A stretch of DNA of 8,334 nt from Campylobacterota bacterium (GTDB taxonomy: Bacteria; Campylobacterota; Campylobacteria; Campylobacterales; Sulfurovaceae): the NCBI GenBank assembly GCA_003646525.1, contig QMKU01000044.1, forward strand, positions 1 through 8,334, in the 5' to 3' direction. The position numbers and the translations under genes were made by a program. Every line of letters begins with the position of its first letter. The first letter of the stretch is position 1. Below are positions 1-5,877 of the stretch, one piece after another. The notes below the pieces were generated by a model that worked only from the letters and a program-made list of their open reading frames with translations, searched no databases and had not been told where the DNA came from.

Positions 1-1
1 A

Positions 2-108
2 TTCGCTATGCTTCACGCATCACAAATCACCAGACCCCTACCATTCTGCACAATCCAAAAATAGGAAATGAGATATAGAGTAAATGGGCTATTTTCGACA
101 GGCTAGGT
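2..108 (+). pseudogene. Probable out-of-frame upstream part of recT
   Basis: All three forward frames are closed here: TAG at 76-78, TAG at 62-64 and 104-106, TGA at 69-71 and TAA at 81-83. The frame starting at base 2 still reads like protein up to base 103 (FAMLHASQITRPLPF, then after TAG at 62, EMRYRVNGLFSTG). Adding one C near base 103 would join it to the frame of the following ORF, giving FSTGLGMTVTMKMAQ. RecT proteins normally have a long N-terminal part before this motif, so I infer that this is recT coding sequence carrying a nonsense codon and a one-base deletion. The alternatives are sequencing error, or unrelated sequence with a true start at 109. The gene continues beyond the left edge. 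Confidence 0.45.
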
Positions 109-1011
109 ATGACCGTAACGATGAAGATGGCACAGGCTGAGGGATGGCTAGGCAAAAAAGGTAGTAAGTGGCAAACGATGCCTGAGTTGATGCTTAGAAA
201 GCGTTGTCAATCGTTCTTCATAAAAGAGTTCTATTCTCAAGTCATGTTTGGCATGCAGAGTGTCGAGGAAATACAGGATATTGTAGATGTCGAGGTACTA
301 CCTGCGAATACTGGCCCTACCGATGATCTCAACGCCACGATCTCTCAGCCAAGGACACAGCCACCATCACAGCCAACACCTCAAACTCACAGCCCAGAGG
401 TTGAGAAGGTAGCAGATGAAGTCCACCAAGAGATGGACGAGGCTATGGGATTTTCCGCACCGAGACCAACCAAGAGTATGAGACTTCCAAAATTCATAAC
501 TAAACATTATCGCGAGATGGGAAGCTTTGGACTAGAAAAGAAAGAGCTGAAGCCATTTTCTGAATTTATGGACTTCTTAGGTATGGGAGAAAAAGGTGTA
601 ACGGAGTTCTTTACACAAGCATATCCAGATATCAAGAAGTACATAAACCAATTTCACGGGATAGAGTCGGGAGCAGTTGAGGCAGATATCACAGATGATC
701 CAGAGATGGACGAAGCGATGGACGATGAAGCCGATAGAGTCTTTGGTGTGCCAGAGAGCCCAAACGAGCCATTAGCGGTTACACCACCGCCAAAGACCCC
801 AGAGATGCCTACATCAAAGCCAAAGGGCGCGGTTAGCTTAGCTAGATATCACGGTGGTCTCATCAATCACGGGCTCAAGCCAGAAGATGTAGGTGCATTC
901 TTAGATTGGGCTGAGTTAGACAACAACAATATAGCTGATTTCATCCAAGATCTAGGCGCAGTAGATGCACTTATAGAGCAGTTCAATACTGAGATGGGGT
1001 ACGCATCATGA
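109..1011 (+). CDS. RecT-family single-strand annealing recombinase, C-terminal part with a duplicated tail domain
   Basis: RecT-type proteins anneal complementary single strands during phage recombination. Residues 1-58 match the conserved C-terminal part of the family: TVTMKMAQAEGW, then GSKWQTMPELMLRKR, then a hydrophobic stretch ending in MFGMQSVEEIQDI. This motif is normally mid-protein, so the ATG at 109 is probably not the original start; any Shine-Dalgarno (AGG at 100-102) is weak. After the core come a Pro/Gln/Thr-rich linker (about 79-98), an acidic stretch, a helical module (about 129-183), a second acidic and Pro-rich linker (about 198-239), and a second, similar module (about 242-292). 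The stop overlaps the next gene by ATGA. Proximity to an integrase at ssrA marks it as prophage or island DNA. Family assignment is fairly sure. Whether the product is functional is doubtful, because the upstream part looks disrupted. Confidence 0.7.
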   Translation: MTVTMKMAQAEGWLGKKGSKWQTMPELMLRKRCQSFFIKEFYSQVMFGMQSVEEIQDIVDVEVLPANTGPTDDLNATISQPRTQPPSQPTPQTHSPEVEKVADEVHQEMDEAMGFSAPRPTKSMRLPKFITKHYREMGSFGLEKKELKPFSEFMDFLGMGEKGVTEFFTQAYPDIKKYINQFHGIESGAVEADITDDPEMDEAMDDEADRVFGVPESPNEPLAVTPPPKTPEMPTSKPKGAVSLARYHGGLINHGLKPEDVGAFLDWAELDNNNIADFIQDLGAVDALIEQFNTEMGYAS

Positions 1012-1244
1012 AAGGTATGGGATTAATGAGCGCTATTGCAGCCCTCATGACGGTGAGTATACCTGAGTACCCGATAGAGAATATCAGAACGAAGCAAACA
1101 AAGAATAGATATAGACCAACAAAGAAAAAGCGCGTAAAGGGTAAGCGCAGGATATCTAGGGCGTTCTGTAAATTGGCTCAAGAAACAAAAGGGTGCTCTA
1201 TTCAAGGAAGGAGTCCATTACTTCCATCCTGTTGGTGTAAGTGA
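1008..1244 (+). CDS. Small basic hypothetical protein, translationally coupled to recT
   Basis: This reading frame of 78 codons starts at an ATG that overlaps the recT stop as ATGA, suggesting coupled translation. In-frame ATGs at 1017 and 1026 are alternatives; AAAGG at 1011-1015 would serve the one at 1026. The N-terminus is short and mildly hydrophobic (MSAIAALMTVSIPEYP), followed from about residue 27 by a strongly basic tract (RPTKKKRVKGKRR). I do not recognise the family. The second half, after about base 1138, overlaps a different frame with a much better protein signature (a helix-turn-helix domain), and here it becomes Cys/Ser-rich and unconvincing. I therefore trust roughly the first 43 residues. 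The frame may in reality shift into the helix-turn-helix frame, making one gene. Confidence 0.4.
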   Translation: MKGMGLMSAIAALMTVSIPEYPIENIRTKQTKNRYRPTKKKRVKGKRRISRAFCKLAQETKGCSIQGRSPLLPSCWCK

Positions 1245-1332
1245 TACTTATTGGGATGTAGAAGCGATTGATAGCTGGGTACGGTCTGAAAATATAGATG
1301 AGATTTCCAATATCCTAAAAAGGGTGTTATAA
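1138..1332 (+). CDS. Excisionase-like helix-turn-helix protein, reading frame without a start codon
   Basis: This open stretch of 64 codons ends at TAA 1330-1332. It reads as a compact winged-helix or HTH protein of the phage excisionase/AlpA-like kind: SAGYLGRSVNWLKKQKGALF (recognition-helix region, about 3-22), then KEGVHYFHPVGVSDTYWDVE (β-wing, about 23-42), then AIDSWVRS. Such proteins bind DNA near att sites and direct excision or repress the recombinase, which fits its place just upstream of the integrase. The frame has TAA at 1135-1137 and no ATG, GTG or TTG anywhere in it. It must be entered by a frameshift (+1 or -2) from the overlapping upstream frame, or it is a decayed gene, or there is a sequencing indel. 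The motif match is from memory of the family. Confidence 0.5.
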   Translation, partial: RVSAGYLGRSVNWLKKQKGALFKEGVHYFHPVGVSDTYWDVEAIDSWVRSENIDEISNILKRVL

Positions 1333-1376
1333 TGAATAGCGTTTTTTGGCTGTCCGAAAGGATAATAAAATGGTAA
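1332..1376 (+). CDS. 14-codon mini-ORF linking the HTH frame and the integrase
   Basis: ATG at 1332 overlaps the stop of the helix-turn-helix frame (TAATG at 1330-1334) and encodes MNSVFWLSERIIKW. Its stop TAA (1374-1376) overlaps the integrase start as ATGGTAA. Both junctions are the kind used in translational coupling, so it may act as a leader that carries ribosomes to the integrase start. No homologue is known to me, and chance is quite possible at this length. Confidence 0.2.
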   Translation: MNSVFWLSERIIKW

Positions 1377-2470
1377 GTATATATAAAAGAGGTGCTAGGC
1401 TTTATCTTCAATACACAGTTGAGGGCAAAAGACAGCAAAAAAGTACAGGATTGGAGGACACACCCATCAATAGAAAACTTTTGAAACAAAAAGTTATCCC
1501 AGCACTAGAAACCAAGATAGCAAGTGGTGAACTTCAAAAGAAACCACCGAAGCTCTTTAACATATTCGCAGAGAAGTATATCATATCCAAGGATAAAAAC
1601 AAGACTGCATTAGAGATCGCCAAGAAAGTCCATAGGATACAAAAGAAATTTGGACACAGAGAGATCAATGACATCAAACGAGCCGAGGTAAAAGAGTTTG
1701 CACACACACTACTAGACACGGTCACACCAAAGACAGTGAGGAATTATCTAGGCGTGATGCGTGGCATCTTCCAGATAGCTATCGAATGGGATGAGTTGGA
1801 CAATAATCCTGCCGATCATATTAAGCTACCTCAACATCACAAAAAAGATGTAGAGCCGTTTACACCCGAAGAGGTAGGACAATTGATAGATGCTGCCGAT
1901 GGATGGCTTAAGAACTTCTTAGCCATAGGTTTCTATACAGGTATGCGTACAGGTGAGATCATCGGACTAATGCAAGGTGACATAGACCTTGACACGATGG
2001 AGATTAAAATCTCACGAGGCATATCAAGAGGCATTGTAGAAACTCCAAAGACGAATAGTGGTATCCGTACTGTTCCAATTTTTGAAAGTCTCTTACCATA
2101 TTTAGGAGAGCAAACAAAAGTGAAAACCTTGTATCTCTTCACCGGTGAAGATGGAAAGCATCTTTACGGCTCTGACAGTCTAAAGAGAAAATGGAGAAAG
2201 GTTTGTGACACATCGGGGATACAGTATAGGAAACTGTATTCAACAAGACATACCTTTATTACAACAATGCTAAAGAGTGGAAAGGTGTCTATCTTAGAAT
2301 TGGCTCAAATGGTAGGTCACGCGAATAGCGAGCCGATTATAAGAAATTATGCAAGATTTATCGAAGGTGAACATTTAAAGATTGAAAGGGAGTTTGATCT
2401 ATTTTCGGTTACAAATCAACCGACAGTAAACGAGAGATTACGCTGTATTGGTGGAGGCGACGGGAATTGA
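1370..2470 (+). CDS. int: Tyrosine recombinase (phage or genomic-island integrase) at ssrA
   Basis: This site-specific recombinase would insert and excise the element at the ssrA 3' end. The start at ATG 1370 is chosen because GAAAGGA lies at 1356-1362, 7 bases upstream; an in-frame TTG at 1346 has no such support. The 366-residue product has an N-terminal arm-type DNA-binding region (1-60), a core-binding SAM-like domain (about 62-152) and a C-terminal catalytic domain. Visible catalytic residues are Arg193 (TGMRTGE), Lys227 (TPKTNSG), Arg293 (STRHTF), His317 (VGH) and the nucleophile Tyr327 (RNYARF). The HxxR histidine position is Tyr290, a common variant. The gene is intact and of normal length. 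Its last six codons (GGGDGN) and its TGA lie inside the ssrA 3' end on the opposite strand, which strongly marks ssrA as the target. No terminator is visible. Confidence 0.95.
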   Translation: MVSIYKRGARLYLQYTVEGKRQQKSTGLEDTPINRKLLKQKVIPALETKIASGELQKKPPKLFNIFAEKYIISKDKNKTALEIAKKVHRIQKKFGHREINDIKRAEVKEFAHTLLDTVTPKTVRNYLGVMRGIFQIAIEWDELDNNPADHIKLPQHHKKDVEPFTPEEVGQLIDAADGWLKNFLAIGFYTGMRTGEIIGLMQGDIDLDTMEIKISRGISRGIVETPKTNSGIRTVPIFESLLPYLGEQTKVKTLYLFTGEDGKHLYGSDSLKRKWRKVCDTSGIQYRKLYSTRHTFITTMLKSGKVSILELAQMVGHANSEPIIRNYARFIEGEHLKIEREFDLFSVTNQPTVNERLRCIGGGDGN

Positions 2471-2480
2471 ACCCGTGTCC
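2449..2480. other. Probable attachment site (att) at the ssrA 3' end
   Basis: The 3' terminal part of ssrA (acceptor stem, T-arm and encoded CCA, minus strand) abuts and overlaps the integrase gene. Integrases of this kind commonly recombine within the 3' end of a tRNA or tmRNA gene and restore it with an element-carried copy. The crossover core should be within about 2449-2480, but its limits cannot be fixed without the second copy. I looked for another copy of TGGTGGAGGCGACGGG in the window and found none, so the other element end must be to the left of base 1. Confidence 0.6.
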
Positions 2481-2692
2481 TAAAATAGATAGAACTATGA
2501 CTCTACATGTTTAGATGGTGTTGATAAATCTTATCTTGCTTCGTACTACACCCAAAACTATACAAGACCAGCCTTAGGATTCGTCTATCGGTTCGGCAGC
2601 CGGTAGATATAGTCATCAGATATGATACCTCAAAATCTAGTTAAGATGACACTCACTAGAGAGGCAGTCCTCCGGCGAACCGGGGTTAGGAC

Positions 2693-2734
2693 TTACGCTA
2701 CTGCGTAAGCTGGACGGTAATCTGTATTGTTTGC
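2693..2734 (-). other. tmRNA proteolysis-tag reading frame (ANNTDYRPAYAVA)
   Basis: This is the internal mRNA-like frame of ssrA: 13 codons plus TAA, resuming at GCA. The first residues ANNTDY and the PAYA core resemble tags I recall from Helicobacter and Campylobacter. The last residues are AVA rather than the more usual two-alanine end, which bears on recognition by ClpXP-type proteases. Confidence 0.9.
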
Positions 2735-2849
2735 GTTTAAGCTAAATGAGCCGCGTAACGGAATTGCTCAGTCCGACATGCACATAGCCCCGACTACTCC
2801 AGTCGAAACCAAGTCACCCCCAAATAATGAATAACTAAAGAGTATGGGA

Positions 2850-2878
2850 ATTTTAACAGGAAATTTTAATTATGTCAA
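2850..2878 (-). promoter_or_regulatory. ssrA promoter (-35 TTGACA, -10 TAAAAT)
   Basis: On the minus strand, TTGACA (2878-2873) and TAAAAT (2855-2850) are separated by exactly 17 bases, a near-consensus housekeeping promoter. A start about 7 bases downstream (near 2843) would leave a leader of about 20 nt before the mature tmRNA 5' end at 2821, to be removed by RNase P. The -35 box sits 5 bases after the alr stop, so ssrA is transcribed independently of alr. Confidence 0.85.
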
Positions 2879-2883
2879 GAGCA

Positions 2884-3888
2884 TCAAATTATGATTCTGT
2901 CGATGAGTGGAGAGAGGGCAGTACTCATCTCATAGCTGATGGTTCCAAAATGCTGGGCGGCTTTTTGGGCATTTGCCATAATGCAGACTTCATCTTCACC
3001 TGTCTCTAGTGTGATAAAATCCATCGAAACGCGTCCGAGGATGGGTACTCCTTCGGCTGTGATATAGGGATCTGTACTATCTCCTCTGCGCCAACCATCA
3101 CCATATCCTATGTCGTAAGTTGAGACAATCATATTCTTCGGGGCAGTAAAGTCACCGAAATAACCAATGCGTTCTCCTTTTTTGAGCTGGCGTGTCGAAA
3201 CACGCTGAGCGTAGAGTGAGAGTACTGGCTTGAGTGCAACTCTATCAAAACTACTAGCCAATTCGTTGTAGCCATATGCTGCGATACCGATACGGACAAG
3301 ATCCTCTCGGCATTGATTCATCCGCAATGTTGCAGCAGAGTTACGGGAGTGAATCCTGATATCAGCGAAGCCTGCCTCGTAGACCATCGCCTTGACCTGC
3401 TCAAAATACTTTTGTTGCCAAAAAAGCTCTGACCCCAACTCGTCTGCACTTCTAAAATGAGTCATCAAGCCAACTAAATCAAGAGCTCTTTCGCTGATGA
3501 GCTCTAGCGCTTTTGGCAACTCCTCCATAGGGATACCATTGCGATGCATACCTGTATCCACCTTCAGCTCTACCTTACTCCCCTTTTCTGCGGCAGTGAT
3601 ATCTTCTAACGAATTGAGGACAAAAGAGCAGTTATCTGACCAGACAGCCTTGTCACCCAATACAAGAACTGTATCAAACAAAGATCTGATCTGTTCTGCC
3701 TCTTGTCTGCTACGCACCACAGCATGGCAAATGCCAAATTCATGCGCTAGTCCTGCCGTCTCTTGCAGCCCATGACCATAGGCATTGTCTTTGAGTACCA
3801 ATGCGATTTTGTCAACTGAGCCTATTTTTAGAGCAATTTGGTTAAGATTATAAAAGAAATTATCTTTATTGAGTGTAATAAAAGCCAT
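2884..3888 (-). CDS. alr: Alanine racemase (PLP-dependent)
   Basis: Alr interconverts L- and D-alanine in the cytoplasm and supplies D-Ala for peptidoglycan. The 334-residue product has the N-terminal TIM-barrel PLP domain with Lys33 in KDNAYGHG (usual form KANAYGHG), the substrate-side Arg116 in DTGMHRNG, and HFRSAD at 144-149. The C-terminal β-domain has the second catalytic base Tyr262 in IGYGDG and the RVSMD signature at 286-290. Length is at the short end of the family but no conserved block is missing. The start ATG (3886-3888) fits the family N-terminus. No clear Shine-Dalgarno lies upstream, and TATAAT (minus strand, 3901-3896) sits so close that the mRNA may be almost leaderless. It is transcribed divergently from aguA and toward ssrA. 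Confidence 0.95.
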   Translation of the reverse strand: MAFITLNKDNFFYNLNQIALKIGSVDKIALVLKDNAYGHGLQETAGLAHEFGICHAVVRSRQEAEQIRSLFDTVLVLGDKAVWSDNCSFVLNSLEDITAAEKGSKVELKVDTGMHRNGIPMEELPKALELISERALDLVGLMTHFRSADELGSELFWQQKYFEQVKAMVYEAGFADIRIHSRNSAATLRMNQCREDLVRIGIAAYGYNELASSFDRVALKPVLSLYAQRVSTRQLKKGERIGYFGDFTAPKNMIVSTYDIGYGDGWRRGDSTDPYITAEGVPILGRVSMDFITLETGEDEVCIMANAQKAAQHFGTISYEMSTALSPLIDRIII

Positions 3889-3895
3889 AATCGGT

Positions 3896-3909
3896 ATTAT
3901 ACATAAAAT
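3896..3909. promoter_or_regulatory. Compact divergent promoter region between alr and aguA
   Basis: Only 38 bases separate the two start codons. On the minus strand TATAAT at 3901-3896 can serve alr, with a predicted start near 3889, right at the ATG. On the plus strand TAAAAT at 3904-3909 can serve aguA, with a start near 3916, at its Shine-Dalgarno. The boxes are adjacent, so the two polymerase sites would exclude each other. No -35 boxes are convincing. Confidence 0.4.
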
Positions 3910-3926
3910 TTGTGCAAAGGTTTATA

Positions 3927-4928
3927 ATGGCAAAAAGATTAAAAGCAGAGTGGGAAAAGCAAAAAGCTGTTTTGATGGCATTTCCACACGAAGGGACAGA
4001 TTGGGCAGATGATTTAGAAGTAGCGTTGACACCTTTTATTCGTATCGCTCAGGCAATCGCATATTCTGAGCCTGTATATATTATCTGTCGAGACAAAGAT
4101 AGTATCTCCGACAAATTTTGTAGCACTCACAATATGAGCTTCATCGAAATACCTACCAACGATACTTGGATACGCGACTATGGCTACCTCTCTATCGAAG
4201 ATGGGGGAGAGAGCAGGCTGATCGACTTTGCATTTGACGGATGGGGTAAAAAATTTGATGCTTCGCTTGACAATCTTGTCAACAAGATCCTGCACAAGAG
4301 AGGGTATCTTGGTACTATGCCATTAGACTCTATCGATCTTGTCCTTGAAGGCGGATCGATAGAGTCTGATGGTGCTGGCACTATCCTGACAACTTCACAC
4401 TGTCTCTGCAATCTCAATCGTAATGGCGGATTGAGCAAAGCAGAGGTCGTATCCAAACTATCAGAGCACCTCGGTGCTCAGCGTATCCTCTGGCTCGACC
4501 ATGGCTATCTCGCTGGAGATGATACCGACAGTCATATTGACACACTTGCACGGTTTATTGACCAAGAGAGTATCGTTTATGTCAAGTGTGACGACAGAGA
4601 AGATGAGCACTATGCTTCACTGCTGAAGATGGAAGAGCAATTGCAGGAGTTTAGAACTATAGATGATAAACCGTATCGACTGATCCCCCTGCCGATGTGT
4701 GAAGCCAAATATGATCTGGAGGGAAGACGACTTCCTGCCACCTATGCCAATTTCCTCATTACCAACAAAGCATTGATTTATCCAGCCTACAGTGCTACTA
4801 CAGACAAAGAGGCAGATATTATATTTAGGGAGATTTTTCCTGATAAGGAGATCATCCCCATCAATTGTACAAAGTTGATCGAAGAGGGTGGTAGCCTCCA
4901 CTGCTCTACGATGCAAATAGCTCAATAA
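3927..4928 (+). CDS. aguA: Agmatine deiminase (PAD_porph family)
   Basis: Agmatine deiminase hydrolyses agmatine to N-carbamoylputrescine and ammonia, the first step of the two-enzyme route from agmatine to putrescine. The start ATG at 3927 has AAAGG at 3916-3920 with 6-base spacing; a GTG at 3912 in frame is less likely. The 333-residue protein shows the family's guanidine-group hydrolase motifs: Asp84 in WIRDYG, Glu141 in LEGGSIESDG, His203 in DSHIDTLARF, and the catalytic Cys326 near the C-terminus in EEGGSLHCSTMQ. Length is as expected for the bacterial family. The gene is followed after 10 bases by the amidase of the next step, which makes agmatine the likely substrate rather than peptidyl-arginine. 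No arginine decarboxylase is in the window. Confidence 0.92.
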   Translation: MAKRLKAEWEKQKAVLMAFPHEGTDWADDLEVALTPFIRIAQAIAYSEPVYIICRDKDSISDKFCSTHNMSFIEIPTNDTWIRDYGYLSIEDGGESRLIDFAFDGWGKKFDASLDNLVNKILHKRGYLGTMPLDSIDLVLEGGSIESDGAGTILTTSHCLCNLNRNGGLSKAEVVSKLSEHLGAQRILWLDHGYLAGDDTDSHIDTLARFIDQESIVYVKCDDREDEHYASLLKMEEQLQEFRTIDDKPYRLIPLPMCEAKYDLEGRRLPATYANFLITNKALIYPAYSATTDKEADIIFREIFPDKEIIPINCTKLIEEGGSLHCSTMQIAQ

Positions 4929-4938
4929 GGAATCAAAC

Positions 4939-5814
4939 ATGAAAGTCGCATTAATCCAACAAAAATATGATAATGACAAGCAAAAAATGATAGATAAAAC
5001 CTCTAAAAAAATTACAGAAGCATCCCAAAATGGAGCAGAGTTGATCATCCTCCAAGAGCTTCATCAAAATGAATATTTTTGCCAGAGTGAAAATACGGTA
5101 TTTTTTGATTATGCTTCTGATTATAAAAAAGATTTACTCTATTGGAGCAGGGTAGCGAAAGAAAATAGTGTTGTGCTAGTCACATCACTCTTTGAAAAGC
5201 GAGCACCTGGACTCTATCATAATACGGCAGTTGTATTTGAAAAGGATGGCTCCATCGCTGGAAAATATCGAAAAATGCATATCCCTGATGACCCTGGATT
5301 TTACGAAAAGTTCTATTTTACACCTGGTGATCTTGGATTTGAACCTATAGAGACCAGTGTTGGCAAACTTGGTGTACTGATATGCTGGGATCAGTGGTAT
5401 CCAGAAGCAGCGCGTATCATGACGCTTAAAGGGGCAGAGCTACTTATTTACCCTACTGCGATAGGCTGGTTTGATTCTGATAGCAGTGAAGAGAAAAAGA
5501 GGCAAGTACAGAGCTGGGTCACTATCCAGTGCTCCCATGCTATCGCCAATGGTATTCCTGTGCTCTCCTGCAATCGTGTAGGATTTGAACCTGACCGTTC
5601 TGAGGTAATGGAGGGAATAAGATTCTGGGGTCATAGCTTCGTCTGCGGTGCTCAAGGTGAGATACTCACCCAAGCAAACCCCAAGGATGAGGTGATACTT
5701 TATGCCGATATTGACCATAGCCGTACTAGAGAGGTTCGTGATATTTGGCCATTTTTACGAGATCGAAGAATTGAGAACTATAGTGATCTGCTGAAACGCT
5801 TTTGTGATGAATAG
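4939..5814 (+). CDS. aguB: N-carbamoylputrescine amidase (nitrilase superfamily)
   Basis: This enzyme hydrolyses N-carbamoylputrescine to putrescine, CO2 and ammonia, finishing the agmatine route begun by the preceding gene. The 291-residue protein carries the nitrilase-superfamily triad: Glu40 (ILQELHQNEYF), Lys112 (YRKMHIPDD) and Cys149 (LICWDQWYPEAAR). The sequences around Lys112 (KMHIPDDPGFYEKFYFTPGD) and near the C-terminus (YADIDH) are those of AguB-type enzymes rather than general nitrilases. AAGGA at 4927-4931 overlaps the aguA stop and lies 7 bases before the ATG, so the two genes form an operon with a 10-base gap. No terminator is visible after the stop. Confidence 0.94.
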   Translation: MKVALIQQKYDNDKQKMIDKTSKKITEASQNGAELIILQELHQNEYFCQSENTVFFDYASDYKKDLLYWSRVAKENSVVLVTSLFEKRAPGLYHNTAVVFEKDGSIAGKYRKMHIPDDPGFYEKFYFTPGDLGFEPIETSVGKLGVLICWDQWYPEAARIMTLKGAELLIYPTAIGWFDSDSSEEKKRQVQSWVTIQCSHAIANGIPVLSCNRVGFEPDRSEVMEGIRFWGHSFVCGAQGEILTQANPKDEVILYADIDHSRTREVRDIWPFLRDRRIENYSDLLKRFCDE

Positions 5815-5833
5815 ATCATTCAGTACTTATTTT

Positions 5834-5870
5834 TATAATAATTTGATAAAATACATACTAAAATAAAAGG
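5834..5870 (+). promoter_or_regulatory. Probable promoter and ribosome binding site of the globin gene
   Basis: The 63-base gap is very AT-rich. TATAAT occurs at 5834-5839 and TTTGATAAAAT at 5842-5852. The second matches the extended, -35-poor promoters usual in this bacterial group. AAAAGG at 5865-5870 is a Shine-Dalgarno 7 bases before the ATG at 5878. The globin may thus be expressed apart from aguAB, although readthrough from aguB is possible. Confidence 0.5.
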
Positions 5871-5877
5871 ATAAAAA

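Larger units (their letters stand above)
2449..2821 (-). ncRNA. ssrA: tmRNA (transfer-messenger RNA)
   Basis: tmRNA, with SmpB, rescues stalled ribosomes and tags the unfinished peptide for proteolysis. On the minus strand the RNA begins GGGGGUGACUUGGUUUCGAC, a typical tmRNA 5' end, and finishes with the T-arm (CGGGTTCAATTCCCG), acceptor strand CGCCTCC, discriminator A and encoded CCA. The 7-bp acceptor stem GGGGGUG/CGCCUCC pairs fully with two G-U wobbles. The tag frame runs from 2734 to 2693: GCA AAC AAT ACA GAT TAC CGT CCA GCT TAC GCA GTA GCG TAA, giving ANNTDYRPAYAVA. At 373 nt the length is normal, and the gene is one-piece rather than circularly permuted. The right part (about 2480-2821) is host sequence; the extreme 3' end may have been re-created by integration. 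The resident integrase overlaps its last 22 bases. Confidence 0.97.

Noticed and set aside
1346..1369. TTG start giving an integrase eight residues longer
   Set aside because: It has no ribosome-binding sequence, while ATG 1370 has GAAAGGA at the right distance and gives the usual start of the arm-binding domain.
1202..1489. Reverse-strand 95-codon frame over the integrase start
   Set aside because: It has no recognisable domain, overlaps the HTH and integrase frames, and has no ribosome-binding support.
2449..2480. tRNA-like 3' end (T-arm, acceptor, CCA) on the minus strand
   Set aside because: It is the tRNA-like domain of tmRNA. The matching acceptor 5' strand is 370 bases away and a tag frame lies between, so it is not a separate tRNA.
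3912..3926. GTG start for aguA
   Set aside because: It overlaps the Shine-Dalgarno of the ATG at 3927, which is the better supported start.
4014..5048. Several reverse-strand open frames of about 90-140 codons across aguA and the start of aguB
   Set aside because: They lie antisense to well-conserved enzyme genes, have no family signature, and are expected by chance opposite these genes.
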